Shown: one piece after another, positions 10,046 through 18,646 of the stretch
Layout of the letters: each line of letters starts with the position of its first letter
Numbering within the stretch: the first letter of the stretch is position 1
From: Pseudomonas benzenivorans
Lineage (GTDB): Bacteria > Pseudomonadota > Gammaproteobacteria > Pseudomonadales > Pseudomonadaceae
NCBI RefSeq assembly: GCF_024397895.1
Contig: NZ_CP073346.1
Span: 1,426,001 to 1,490,000, forward strand
DNA: 64,000 nucleotides
Direction of reading: 5' to 3'
Notes under the pieces: model-generated
Database searches by the model: none
Told to the model about the DNA's origin: nothing
Seen by the model: the letters and a program-made list of their open reading frames with translations, nothing else
Program-made: the position numbers and the translations under genes

Positions 10046-12676
10046 ATGAGCAGTGACCCCGCTCGCAGCAAAGCAAGGCCCAAGACGAGGCGTCGGCTTC
10101 GCGAGTGGCGCGGACACTCGATCACCGCCGGTTTCGTCCTGCTATGGCTGATCGGCTCGCTGGCCATCTATCGCGACGCCCGGCAGATGATCGTCGACAC
10201 CGAAGCCAAGATCCGCAAGGAAATGAGCCTCGAGACCCGGGCCATGGCGCAAACGCTGGCCGGGATGCTCGAGCGCACCTACCTCACCATCAGGACCGTC
10301 TCGCTCTTGCCGGCGGTGCGCGCCGCCGTGCCGCACAACCGCGCCAACACCGACGAAGACGTGGTCGAACAGGGCTACTTCAGCGACCGCGACACCACCA
10401 TCATCCAGCAGCTGTACAACCACATCGCCGCCGACATCGACGTCTCGGAAATCTATCTGGTGTACGACGGCTTCGATCCCGAGCAGGGCCAGGTGCCCTT
10501 CCTGATGTTCGACGAAGTGCTGCTCGAGCGCATCGGTCTGGCCAAGGAGGCGGAGCCGACCCATGACGCCGACGAGCCCGAGGAATACGAGGCTGCCGAA
10601 TATATGGAGTACGTCCAGCAGCTGGACCACCTGCGCCGCCACGCGCCACTGCTGCCTGTGGAGGCGCCCAATGGCATCGCCGCGGTTACCTCGGCGCTGC
10701 TGCGTACCTGCGACAACTCCCAGTACACCTCGCTGGCCAACGGCGACGAGCGCGACAGTCACGGTCTGCTGCTGTCCGTGCCGGTCTATGACCTGTCCAG
10801 CAAGCAGTTCAAGGGGCTGGTCACCGCCGTGCTGCGCGCCAACGTGCTGGAAGCCGCGCTGCTGGGCTGGCCGCGTCTGCCCATCACCGAACTGGACAAG
10901 CGGCTCCTGGCCCAGCGTCACACCGACCTGAGCACCGCGCCCGCCGAGTACGTGCTGGAAAACCGCGAAACCGGCGACCGCATCATGGACCGGCGCAGCG
11001 CCAGCCTGCCACGCTTTCTCGGCGGCCTGGAGCAGCCGGCGATTCATCTGGAACAGACGCTCGAGCTGCCCTACTCCTCGGCCTGGCACCTGCACCGCTA
11101 CAAGTCGACGGCCCACCTCGACAGCGCCATCGCCCCGATCCAGCGCGACATGTGGCAGCGCCTCGGCCTGCTCAGCCTGCTGCTGGCCGGACTCGGCCTG
11201 GCGGTGGAGCGGGTCTTCGCGGTGCAGCGCAAGTCGACTCGCACGCTCACCCGCATGGCCAACTACGACGCCCTGACCGGCCTGCCCAACCGCCGCCTGG
11301 TGGCCGAGCACCTGTCGCACGCCCTCGATCGGCAGCAGCCCGGGAACAGCCAGTACGGCGTGCTGATGATCGACCTGGACGACTTCAAGGAAGTCAACGA
11401 CACCCTCGGCCACCAGATCGGTGACCGACTGCTGATCGAGGTATCGCAGCGCTTCGTGCACAGCCTGCGCACCTCGGATCAGCTGTTCCAGCTGCACAAC
11501 GAGGCCGCGCCGGCCGATGAGCACAGCGCCATGGTCGGTCGCCTGGGCGGTGACGAATTCCTCGTACTGCTACCCAACCAACCTGGCCTCGAGCAGATAC
11601 TGGGCATCGCCGAACGCCTGCAGGCCAGCCTGCTCGAGCCCATCGACCTGGGCCAGGACCAGGTCTACGTACACGCCAGCATCGGCATCGCGGTCCATCC
11701 AGAGCATGGCAGCGACGGTCCGCTGCTACTGCGCAGCGCCGATACCGCCATGTACCTGGCCAAGCGCCAGGGACGCGGACAGACGGTGGTGTTCCAGCAG
11801 GACCTCGACGAGAAGTCGCGGCAGCGCCTGCAGTTGCTCACCGACCTGCACTCGGCCCTGACCCAGAAGCAGTTCGTCCTGCACTACCAGCCCGAACTGA
11901 ACCTGGCCAGCGGCCGGATCGATTGCGTCGAGGCGCTGATCCGCTGGCAGCACCCGACCCTGGGCCTGATCTATCCGGCAGACTTCATCACCCTGCTGGA
12001 GCAATCGGCGCTGATTCTCGAGGTCGGCCAATGGGTTCTGGAGACCGCCTGCCGTCAGCTCAAGGCCTGGCAGGACGCCGGCTCGGGGATCGAACACATG
12101 TGCGTCAACGTATCGCTCAGACAATTGACCCAGCCGGGCTTTGCCGAAACCCTACAAAGCACCATCCGCCGGGCTGGCATCTCGCCTGGAAACTTGAGCC
12201 TGGAGCTGACCGAGTCGATGCTGATGCAGCATCCGGAGGCGAACATCCGCCTGCTGCACGAGCTGCGCAAGACCGGCGTGAAGATAGCCCTGGACGATTT
12301 CGGCACCGGCTACTCATCGTTCAGCTACCTGCGCCAACTGCCGCTGGACGTGCTCAAGATCGATCGCAGCTTCGTCATCGACACCGCCACCGAACAGGGC
12401 CAGGCCATCTGCCAGACGCTGGCGGCGCTGGCGCAACGCCTGGGCCTCAAGGTCATCGCCGAGGGAGTGGAGACGACCGAGCAGTTCTTCAACATGAGCG
12501 AGGTCGGCAGCGACTGGATGCAGGGATACCTGATCTCCCGGCCTCTGGCAGCGGAGCGGACCGAGCAGTTAGCCCGGTCCTTCGACTGGCAGGCGTTCAA
12601 GACCGACAACGGCCTGCACGGCCACAGTCCCGACTGGGCGCCCCGTCACCCGAGCAGCGCCACGCAGCCGTCATAG
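10046..12676 (+). CDS. Membrane-bound GGDEF-EAL c-di-GMP signalling protein
   Basis: An 876-residue inner-membrane sensor. A helix at about residues 24-42 and another at about 372-392 enclose a large periplasmic region that probably senses a ligand. A GGDEF domain (about 405-575; motif intact at 501-505) and an EAL domain (about 595-850; EAL at 629-631, with DDFGTGYSS near 752) follow, so both synthesis and hydrolysis of cyclic di-GMP are possible. A short insertion rich in polar residues precedes the GGDEF motif. The ATG at 10046 is preferred to a GTG at 10034 because GGAGTG lies at good spacing. It is convergent with sbcC. Confidence 0.88.
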   Translation: MSSDPARSKARPKTRRRLREWRGHSITAGFVLLWLIGSLAIYRDARQMIVDTEAKIRKEMSLETRAMAQTLAGMLERTYLTIRTVSLLPAVRAAVPHNRANTDEDVVEQGYFSDRDTTIIQQLYNHIAADIDVSEIYLVYDGFDPEQGQVPFLMFDEVLLERIGLAKEAEPTHDADEPEEYEAAEYMEYVQQLDHLRRHAPLLPVEAPNGIAAVTSALLRTCDNSQYTSLANGDERDSHGLLLSVPVYDLSSKQFKGLVTAVLRANVLEAALLGWPRLPITELDKRLLAQRHTDLSTAPAEYVLENRETGDRIMDRRSASLPRFLGGLEQPAIHLEQTLELPYSSAWHLHRYKSTAHLDSAIAPIQRDMWQRLGLLSLLLAGLGLAVERVFAVQRKSTRTLTRMANYDALTGLPNRRLVAEHLSHALDRQQPGNSQYGVLMIDLDDFKEVNDTLGHQIGDRLLIEVSQRFVHSLRTSDQLFQLHNEAAPADEHSAMVGRLGGDEFLVLLPNQPGLEQILGIAERLQASLLEPIDLGQDQVYVHASIGIAVHPEHGSDGPLLLRSADTAMYLAKRQGRGQTVVFQQDLDEKSRQRLQLLTDLHSALTQKQFVLHYQPELNLASGRIDCVEALIRWQHPTLGLIYPADFITLLEQSALILEVGQWVLETACRQLKAWQDAGSGIEHMCVNVSLRQLTQPGFAETLQSTIRRAGISPGNLSLELTESMLMQHPEANIRLLHELRKTGVKIALDDFGTGYSSFSYLRQLPLDVLKIDRSFVIDTATEQGQAICQTLAALAQRLGLKVIAEGVETTEQFFNMSEVGSDWMQGYLISRPLAAERTEQLARSFDWQAFKTDNGLHGHSPDWAPRHPSSATQPS

Positions 12677-12707
12677 CTAATGACTGCGGCCGGCCGCCGG
12701 CGCCCAA

Positions 12708-15700
12708 TTAGCAGGCAAAGCGGCAATCCAGGCCGCTGTAGCCCATGCCGATGCCCTTGTGCACCTTCAGCTGCACCGGGATGCGTTCCTTGAGCGCCTC
12801 GACATGGCTGATCACCCCGATCATCTTGCCGCTGGCATTGAGGCTGTCGAGGGCATCCAGGGCTACCTCCAGGGTTTCGCCGTCGAGGGTGCCGAAGCCT
12901 TCGTCGAGAAACAGCGAGTCGATGCTGGTCTTGTGGCTGACCAGATCGGACAGCGCCAGGGCCAGGGCCAGGCTGACCAGGAAGCTCTCGCCGCCGGACA
13001 GCGTCCGGGTGTCGCGGGCCACATCCGCCTGCCAGGTGTCGATCACCTGCAGCTCCAGCTCGCCGCCGTCCTTGCGCGCCAGCTGGTAGCGGCCATGCAG
13101 GCGCTCGAGCTGCCGGTTGGCCAGGTAGACCAGATGATCGAGGGTCAGGCCCTGGGCGAACTTGCGGTACTTGGCGCCGTCGGCCGAGCCGATCAGGCTG
13201 TTGAGCTGCTGCCACAGGTCGTAGTCGGCCTGCTGGGCGTCGATCGCCGCGAACAGCGCCTGCTGATTCAGCCGCCGCGCGGCATCGCCCTGCAGCAGCG
13301 CACGGATTTCGCCCTGGCGTTGGCTCAGACCCTTGAGTTGCCCGCTGACCTCCAGCAGGCGCGCCTCCAGCTGTTCCCGCGGCCTTGTGTGCTCGGCACC
13401 GGCTTGCTGCTCGGCCAGTCGCTGCATGGCCGCCTGGGCCAAGGCCTGGGCCTCGTTCAGCGCACGCTGCAGGCGCGCGTGCAGCTCGCGCAATGCGCGG
13501 CGCTGCGACTCGTCCAGCACGGCCGCGAGGAAGGCCGCTTCGTCGCCAAACGGACTGGCCTGCAGCGCCGCCTGCCAGGCGTCGGCGGCCGCCTCCTGGG
13601 CCTGGCGCTCGACCGCGAGGCGCCGCTGCAGCGACTGGGCGCCGCCCTGCAGCTGGAGATGACGCTGCTGCGCCTGTTCCCACTCGCCTTGTAGCCGCTG
13701 CACCTCGGCCTGCGGATCGGCCGCCGGCGCCAGCGGTGCGAGTGCTGCGCGTTGCTGCTCGCGCCAACGCTGCTGCCACAGCTCGGCCAGCTCCTGCCCG
13801 CGGGTCAGCCGGTGGCGTTGCTCGCCCTGCTCCTGGGTCAGTTCGCGCAGGCGCTGCTGATCCTGCTGCCAGGTCTGCCACTCCTGCTCCCGCGCCTGAA
13901 GCCAGGCGACGCCCTCTTCCGGCAGCGCATAACCCAGCTCGGCCAGGCTCTCGCCCAGGCGCTGGCGCTCTGTTTCCAAAGCGGCGCCCAGCTGCTCCAG
14001 TCGCGTGCCGCCGGCCTCCGATGTCTGCTGCAGGTTGAGCCGATCCTTTTCCAGCATGGCCAGGCGATTGCCGCAGGCGGCCAATTCCTGGTCGCGCCGC
14101 TGCAGCTCATCGCCCGTCTGCTGCAGCGTGCCCTTGCAGCCATCGAGCTGATCGAGACGCGCCTGCAGGGCGGCCTGGCGCGCGGCGCTGCGTTGTAGCG
14201 CGGCGGCAAGCGCCGTTTCATCGTCCGCCGACAGCTGCGCTTGCCGGCATCCCTGCTGCCAGCGTTCCTCGGCCTGCCGCATCTCCTCCCGGCAGCGCTC
14301 GCGGTTCTGCCGGGCCTGCTCGATCTGCGCCTCGACCCGGGCCAACTGGCGGTTCAGCTCGTCACCCTGGCCATGCACCTGCTCCAGCGCCTGCCGCTTC
14401 TCCTGCAGCGCCTGCGCGGTGGCCGACAGGTCCAGCGCCTGGTACTCGGCAATCGCCGGGTGCTCGCGGGCGCCGCACAACGGGCAGGCTTCGCCCGGCT
14501 GCAAGGCGGCGCGGTAATGCTCGAGCTGCTCGATGCGCCGCTCCTGTTCGAGGAGTTTCTGCTTGTCCTCGATCTGCTGGCGCAGTTCGCCGAAGCGCCT
14601 GCGCAACTCATCCCGCTTTGCCCCCAGCCGGGTCCGTTCGGCCTGCTGCTGCGCCAGCTGCGGCTCGAGCGCGGCGAGCTGCGCGGCCAGCTGCCGACGC
14701 TCCCCGGTCAGCTGCTCAAGGCGCTCCAGCTGACGCCCCTGCTCGAGCAGCTGCTGCCATTGCCCGCGCAGGGCGGCGTCGTCCTGGCCATCCAGCAGCC
14801 CATGCAGCTGCGCCTGCTGGCTGGCATGGGCCTGTTGCGCCTGGTTTCGCGCCGCCTGCGCAGCCTGGAGCGTGGCCTGCTGCTGGCGCAGCGCCTGCGC
14901 CAGCTCGTCGAGCTGTCGACTCAGCTGCTGCTGGCTGGCCTGCAGCTCGCGCGTATCCGCTCGCCCCTTGTCCAGCGCGGCGAACTGCCCACGCCAGGTT
15001 CCGAGACATTCGCCCAACCGAGCCCGCAGCGGGTGTGCGGCCAGGCGCTGCGACAGCTCGGTCTGGCGCTCGACCAGTTGCTGCAACGCCTGCTGCTGCG
15101 CCTGCAACGCCTGCTGGCTCCGCTGCTCGCCGCGCCAGGCCGACTCGCACAGATGCTCGGCCATCTCCCGCAGCCCCTGCTCGGCCAGCTGCAGCTCGGC
15201 CTGGCTGCCCTGCAACTGCTGACGGGCGCGCTGCCACTCGCGATAGGCCGGCTGCAGCTCGGTCGCCGGCTCGCTGGCGGCCAGCCGCGCCAGTTGCGGC
15301 GCAGCCGCCTGCCACGCGGCCTGGGCCTGCTGCTCGGCCTGCGCGGCCGTCTGTTGCTGGGCTTGCGCCTTGGTCAGGTCCTCGTACCAGCGCAGCTGGC
15401 GTTGCAGCTCGACCTGCTCGGCGCCCAGGTGCCCCTCATCGGCGCCGAGGCGCTCGGCCTCGGCCTGGAGTTCGTCGCGCTGCTCGTCGCCGAGCAGCTC
15501 CACGCCCTCGGCCCGGGCGCGCAGCTGATCCAGGGCCGCCTTGACCTCGCGGGTCTGCTCGAACACCCGCTGGGAGATCTGCCCGTAGATGTCGGTGCCG
15601 GTCAGCTCCTCCAGCAGCTCGGCGCGCTGGTTGGCATTGGCCTCCAGGAACGCGGCAAAGCCGCCCTGGGCCAGCAGCATGGACTTGGTGAAGCGCTCGA

Positions 15701-16127
15701 AATCCAGACCGGTAAGGCGCTCGGTCTCGCGCAGCTTCTCGCCCACCTTGTCGGTGAGAATCTGCCCGTCGGCCGCGGCCAGCTCCACCTTGGGCGCCTG
15801 CAGCGCGCCGTCGACCTTGTCGCGGGCCCGGCGCTGGCTCCAGAACGCGCGGTAGCCGACGCCCTTGACCTCGAACTCGACCTCGGCCAGGCAGTCGGCG
15901 GTGTGCCGGGTCATCAGCTCGTTGCCGCTGGCCGACAGCGTGCTCATGCGCGGGGTGCGGTGGTACAGGGCCAGGCAGATGGCATCGAGCAAGGTGGTCT
16001 TGCCGGCACCGGTCGGCCCGGTGATGGCGAACAGGCCGTTGCCGGCGAAGGGTTCGGTGGTGAAATCCACCTTCCACTCACCCTTGAGCGAATTGAGGTT
16101 CTTCAGGCGCAGGCTGAGGATTTTCAT
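12708..16127 (-). CDS. sbcC: Exonuclease subunit SbcC
   Basis: SbcC is the SMC-like ATPase subunit of SbcCD, which cleaves DNA hairpins and cruciforms and processes DNA ends. The 1139-residue product begins [18 protein letters not shown], has Walker [12 protein letters not shown] near residue 36, a very long glutamine-rich coiled coil with the zinc hook CPLC at mid-length, and the ABC signature [20 protein letters not shown] near the C-terminus. The ATG at 16127 is the normal family start; the frame is open further upstream but with no support. Its usual partner sbcD is not adjacent: it lies at 24213-25439, beyond an integron. sbcC must therefore be read from a new promoter within about 16128-16400 or from distant read-through. 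Confidence 0.95.
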   Translation of the reverse strand: MKILSLRLKNLNSLKGEWKVDFTTEPFAGNGLFAITGPTGAGKTTLLDAICLALYHRTPRMSTLSASGNELMTRHTADCLAEVEFEVKGVGYRAFWSQRRARDKVDGALQAPKVELAAADGQILTDKVGEKLRETERLTGLDFERFTKSMLLAQGGFAAFLEANANQRAELLEELTGTDIYGQISQRVFEQTREVKAALDQLRARAEGVELLGDEQRDELQAEAERLGADEGHLGAEQVELQRQLRWYEDLTKAQAQQQTAAQAEQQAQAAWQAAAPQLARLAASEPATELQPAYREWQRARQQLQGSQAELQLAEQGLREMAEHLCESAWRGEQRSQQALQAQQQALQQLVERQTELSQRLAAHPLRARLGECLGTWRGQFAALDKGRADTRELQASQQQLSRQLDELAQALRQQQATLQAAQAARNQAQQAHASQQAQLHGLLDGQDDAALRGQWQQLLEQGRQLERLEQLTGERRQLAAQLAALEPQLAQQQAERTRLGAKRDELRRRFGELRQQIEDKQKLLEQERRIEQLEHYRAALQPGEACPLCGAREHPAIAEYQALDLSATAQALQEKRQALEQVHGQGDELNRQLARVEAQIEQARQNRERCREEMRQAEERWQQGCRQAQLSADDETALAAALQRSAARQAALQARLDQLDGCKGTLQQTGDELQRRDQELAACGNRLAMLEKDRLNLQQTSEAGGTRLEQLGAALETERQRLGESLAELGYALPEEGVAWLQAREQEWQTWQQDQQRLRELTQEQGEQRHRLTRGQELAELWQQRWREQQRAALAPLAPAADPQAEVQRLQGEWEQAQQRHLQLQGGAQSLQRRLAVERQAQEAAADAWQAALQASPFGDEAAFLAAVLDESQRRALRELHARLQRALNEAQALAQAAMQRLAEQQAGAEHTRPREQLEARLLEVSGQLKGLSQRQGEIRALLQGDAARRLNQQALFAAIDAQQADYDLWQQLNSLIGSADGAKYRKFAQGLTLDHLVYLANRQLERLHGRYQLARKDGGELELQVIDTWQADVARDTRTLSGGESFLVSLALALALSDLVSHKTSIDSLFLDEGFGTLDGETLEVALDALDSLNASGKMIGVISHVEALKERIPVQLKVHKGIGMGYSGLDCRFAC

Positions 16128-16204
16128 GTCAGGGTCGGGGAACGTCGGAAAACGGCCATTCTGCCATCGATGGGGGACTGGCGCAGACGCTTCATGCACG
16201 GATT

Positions 16205-16383
16205 CAGGCGAGTCCTGCAGCGGAACAAGGCCGATAACAAGTGTGATCTTCGCGATCGTTTGAACGCTTCGCCCCCGCTGTGCGAACTACAGAATGGCCA
16301 GGGCATGACTGCCCACAACAGGCCGGATATACGAATGCAACCGCACTGACGACAGGCTTGAAAAGCGATTCCTCACTGCTTGT
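16205..16383 (+). ncRNA. Orphan candidate bridge/seek RNA of the solo IS end
   Basis: Same predicted fold as the RNA in the complete IS. One loop has ATAACAA (16234-16240) and TTTGAAC (16259-16265) around an inner GATC hairpin. A second loop has GGGC-ATGACT-GCCC followed by GGATATAC. The target-matching segments are unchanged. The segment that should pair with the left end of its own IS reads ATGACTGC (16305-16312) instead of ATTACAGC. Whether it is transcribed is unknown, since the upstream part of the element has gone. Confidence 0.4.
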
Positions 16384-16399
16384 GGGGAGCGTCCATATA
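16205..16399 (+). mobile_element. Solo right end of an IS1111-attC element (transposase missing)
   Basis: These 195 bases match the right end of the complete IS at 18436-18630 with no gaps and only seven substitutions. The copy contains the terminal inverted repeat GGGGAGCGTCCAT (16384-16396) and ends, like the full element, three bases beyond it, exactly against a 13-base attC remnant. The transposase and left end are absent, and the similarity stops abruptly at 16205, 77 bases upstream of the sbcC start. I infer a second, sibling IS that inserted in the distal attC and was then cut down by a deletion that also removed the end of the integron. Confidence 0.85.
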
Positions 16400-16412
16400 C
16401 CTGTTGTTATGC
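16400..16412 (-). repeat. Remnant of the distal attC (cassette 8)
   Basis: The sequence CCTGTT followed by the core GTTATGC is what remains of the last attC after loss of its other side. The core is the reverse complement of GCATAAC at 17190-17196, the other end of the same cassette, which confirms the assignment. The stop codon of the cassette gene lies inside this core. Confidence 0.85.
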
Positions 16413-17171
16413 GTGCACTTTTTTCGGTTTCCAAAGAGCGCGAAGTGCTCTCCAAGTGAATCCATTTTGAAAACACCTGTTTTTTAATTCTTGCTCGGAC
16501 AATACGCTGTCTTTTTCAAAGCCATTAAGACGAGTTCTATGTATATCCCAGTCCGAATTGACAAACATACGGTCTGCATTGCCACCCAGGTCTCTTATTT
16601 TTCGTGCGGCAGCACGGTGCTTTCTCCGTGTTTTCACTAGAAACAAAGCTGCAAGGATGCTGACAGGCTCATTGAAATCAATATTTATGGGTAAGCAGAC
16701 AGGTCCTGCATATTGAATGAAGTGCAGATTTTTCTTTTCTAGACAGGTGTCGTTATTTATTGAAATTCGTATATATAAGACATTGAATGTGGTGTTCTCG
16801 TTGCGGGACTGCCAGAATGTGTGTAGCGACCCTATTTGAGAATCATCGATGAGAATGCCTCTGGCTCCAGTTAGCGCATCAAGTATAGGTTTTGTTATGT
16901 TGTCAATGTCGCCAACTTTATCTGTTTCTTGGCGATCAACGCCGTGAAGATACCACGTGAATTCTACATTTACGCTTCCCGCAACAATCCATGCAAATTT
17001 AGAGAGCTCTTCTTGTATTGCTCTGCAGATTTCGGTTTTCTTTTCGTTGCGTGATTGAACGCTGATAATCTGCTCAATTTCCAGCTTTAATATAACTTCG
17101 CTGTTGGCGGACTCTTCGATCAGATACCAATTTTTTAAATCGCAGTTATCTGTTGTTATCGAGATATTCAT
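16407..17171 (-). CDS. Cassette 8: RusA-like Holliday junction resolvase family protein
   Basis: A 254-residue protein whose N-terminal 130 residues resemble RusA endonucleases, which cut four-way DNA junctions. The stretch GDIDNITKPILDALTG (87-102) followed by DDSQIGS (109-115) reproduces the RusA pattern of acidic residues (D88, D90, D98, D109, D110) and the lysine K94. The C-terminal half is basic (KTRRKHRAAARKIRD region) and of unknown function; RusA itself is only about 120 residues, so this is a longer variant. The gene is AT-richer than the chromosome, starts 18 bases from the cassette boundary and is the last cassette of the array. RusA genes are usually phage-borne, so a phage origin is plausible. 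Confidence 0.7.
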   Translation of the reverse strand: MNISITTDNCDLKNWYLIEESANSEVILKLEIEQIISVQSRNEKKTEICRAIQEELSKFAWIVAGSVNVEFTWYLHGVDRQETDKVGDIDNITKPILDALTGARGILIDDSQIGSLHTFWQSRNENTTFNVLYIRISINNDTCLEKKNLHFIQYAGPVCLPINIDFNEPVSILAALFLVKTRRKHRAAARKIRDLGGNADRMFVNSDWDIHRTRLNGFEKDSVLSEQELKNRCFQNGFTWRALRALWKPKKVHA

Positions 17172-17259
17172 GTGCAGCCCAAGCTAAGTGCATAACGTTT
17201 GGTTAAGGGGCGGGCTTTAGCCCGTCCCAGTGAGCGCAGCGAGCGATTTGAATGCTGTA

Positions 17260-17272
17260 ATGGACACTCCCC
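17260..17272 (+). repeat. IS left subterminal inverted repeat
   Basis: ATGGACACTCCCC, with 7 bases (TGCTGTA) of IS sequence outside it. It pairs with the right repeat with one mismatch. Confidence 0.85.
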
Positions 17273-17324
17273 GCGCCACGCTTCTATACCGATAGCGGTG
17301 CTGACTGTTCGCTGGGAGGGTGTG

Positions 17325-18368
17325 ATGAAACGCATAGCGGTTGATCTGGCCAAGTCCGTTTACCAAGTTGCCGAGAGTGTCCGTGCCGGCGTGGTGAGTC
17401 AGCACAGGCGGCTGAGTCGTGAGGCGTTCGGGCGATATATACAGGAGCAGGCCGAGTCGGTCGAGTGGCTGATGGAGGCCTGTGGCACGGCGCACTATTG
17501 GGGGCGGCTGATGCAGGCGCGCGGGCATCGGGTGGTGCTGCTGCATGCGCGCCATGTGCGGCCCTACCGGCGCGGCAGCAAGACCGACCGCAACGACTGC
17601 GAGGCCATCCTCGAGGCCGGGCGCTGCCGGGGCATGCGCCCGGTGCCGGTGAAGAGCCTGGAACAGCAGCAGTTGCAGCAACTGCACAAGCTGCGCGAGG
17701 CCTGGAAAAAGTCGCGGGTGCAGCGCATCAACCTGCTGCGCGGGATCTTGCGCGAGGCCGGCCTGCAGGTCGCCGACGGCCCGCGGGCCTTTCTGCGCCA
17801 GGCCGGCGAACTGGTCGAGCGGCCGGAGGTCGGCGCCCTGCGCGGCGCGCTGCAGGTGGTGCTGGCCGAGATCAGCCTGTACGAACAGTCGATGCACGAG
17901 TGCGAGCAGCAACTGGCACGGCTGCACGCCGACGACGCCATCGTGCACAAGCTCGACGAGGTCAGCGGCATCGGCCTGCTCACCGCCAGCGCCCTGAAAG
18001 CCGCGGTCGGCCAGCCTGAACGCTTCGCCAACGGGCGCCAGCTCAGCGCCTGGCTGGGCATGACCCCGAGCGAACACAGCAGCGGCCTGCGCCGGCGCCT
18101 GGGGCGCATCAGCTGCAAGGGTAACGTCTATGTGCGCACCCTGCTGGTTCACGGCTCGCGCGCCAGCCTGTTGGCGGCCAGGCGTTGCCAGGCGCGCACG
18201 CCCGAACGCCTGACCCACCTGCAGCGATGGGCGTTGGCGACGGCCGAGCGTATCGGCCACAACAAGGCGGCGGTGGCCCTGGCCAACAAGCTGGTACGGA
18301 TCTGCTGGGCGGTGTGGTGCCACGAGCGACGTTTCAGCGGTGACTGGCCCAGCGCCAGGCCCGCCTGA
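17325..18368 (+). CDS. IS110/IS1111-family transposase (DEDD recombinase)
   Basis: A 347-residue RNA-guided recombinase of the IS110 family. The N-terminal RuvC-like domain (Pfam DEDD_Tnp_IS110) starts MKRIAVDLAKSVYQVAESV with the first catalytic Asp at residue 7 or so. The SKTDRNDCEAILEAGR segment (about residues 85-100) carries further acidic residues. The C-terminal Transposase_20 region has SGIGLLTASALKAAVG and the SAWLGMTPSEHSSG motif with the serine used for DNA attachment in this family. The ATG at 17325 has a GGGAGGG ribosome-binding site; the frame is open upstream into the attC but without support. It is transcribed against the cassettes. GC content is like the host, unlike the cassettes around it. 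Confidence 0.92.
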   Translation: MKRIAVDLAKSVYQVAESVRAGVVSQHRRLSREAFGRYIQEQAESVEWLMEACGTAHYWGRLMQARGHRVVLLHARHVRPYRRGSKTDRNDCEAILEAGRCRGMRPVPVKSLEQQQLQQLHKLREAWKKSRVQRINLLRGILREAGLQVADGPRAFLRQAGELVERPEVGALRGALQVVLAEISLYEQSMHECEQQLARLHADDAIVHKLDEVSGIGLLTASALKAAVGQPERFANGRQLSAWLGMTPSEHSSGLRRRLGRISCKGNVYVRTLLVHGSRASLLAARRCQARTPERLTHLQRWALATAERIGHNKAAVALANKLVRICWAVWCHERRFSGDWPSARPA

Positions 18369-18435
18369 CGGCGGGAGTAATCAGGAGGGAATGCAGGTTT
18401 TCCAGTGGTTGTGGTGAGAGGCGAGACTGTCGAAA

Positions 18436-18614
18436 CAGGCGAGTCCTGCAGCGGAACAAGGCCGATAACAATGCTGATCTTCGGGATCGTTTGAACGCTT
18501 GGCCCCCGCTGTGCGAACTACAGAATGGCCAGGGCATTACAGCCCACAACAGGCCGGATATACGAATGCAACCGCACTGACGACAGGCTTGAAAAGCGAT
18601 TCCTCACTGCTTGT
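18436..18614 (+). ncRNA. Candidate bridge/seek RNA of the IS1111 element
   Basis: The non-coding right end folds into two guide-bearing loops. In loop 1, closed by GGCC/GGCC, ATAACAA (18465-18471) is complementary to the right target TTGTTA of the attC, and TTTGAAC (18490-18496) copies the left target plus one base. In loop 2, again closed by GGCC/GGCC around GGGC...GCCC, ATTACAGC (18536-18543) is complementary over 8 bases to the IS left end (17254-17261), and ATATAC (18558-18563) copies the IS right end. IS1111-group elements are known to encode such a guide RNA downstream of the transposase. RNA ends and promoter are guesses. Confidence 0.65.
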
Positions 18615-18627
18615 GGGGAGCGTCCAT
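18615..18627 (+). repeat. IS right subterminal inverted repeat
   Basis: GGGGAGCGTCCAT, with 3 bases (ATA) of IS sequence outside it. The identical repeat is present in the solo right end at 16384-16396. Confidence 0.85.
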
Positions 18628-18646
18628 ATACCAGTTGTTAGGTGCT

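Larger units (their letters stand above)
17253..18630 (+). mobile_element. IS110 family, IS1111 group (attC-targeting type) insertion sequence
   Basis: A 1378-bp element inserted in an attC between ...TTGAA and CCAGTT with no target duplication. The inverted repeats ATGGACACTCCCC (17260-17272) and GGGGAGCGTCCAT (18615-18627) match at 12 of 13 positions. They are subterminal, with 7 bases outside on the left and 3 on the right, as is characteristic of the IS1111 group. It contains one transposase gene and a 262-base non-coding right end. IS1111 relatives that insert specifically into integron attC sites are established (the IS1111-attC group). The right boundary is uncertain by about one base, because an A is shared with the target. 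Confidence 0.9.
17190..18643 (-). repeat. attC of cassette 8's neighbour (cassette 7), split by the IS
   Basis: The left part (17190-17252) begins with core GCATAAC and continues with the common attC sequence containing GGGGCGGGCTTTAGCCCG. The right part (18631-18643) is CCAGTT plus core GTTAGGT. Joining the two gives a 76-bp site collinear with the intact attC at 19470-19545. The interrupting DNA is the IS at 17253-18630. The right core matches ACCTAAC at 19470-19476, the other end of the DUF4145 cassette. Confidence 0.9.

Noticed and set aside
16205..18630. The 195-bp repeat as a duplicated gene cassette or attC-like site
   Set aside because: Each copy ends at an IS terminal repeat next to a 13-base attC fragment, and one copy is contiguous with a transposase gene. 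The IS explanation accounts for all boundaries.
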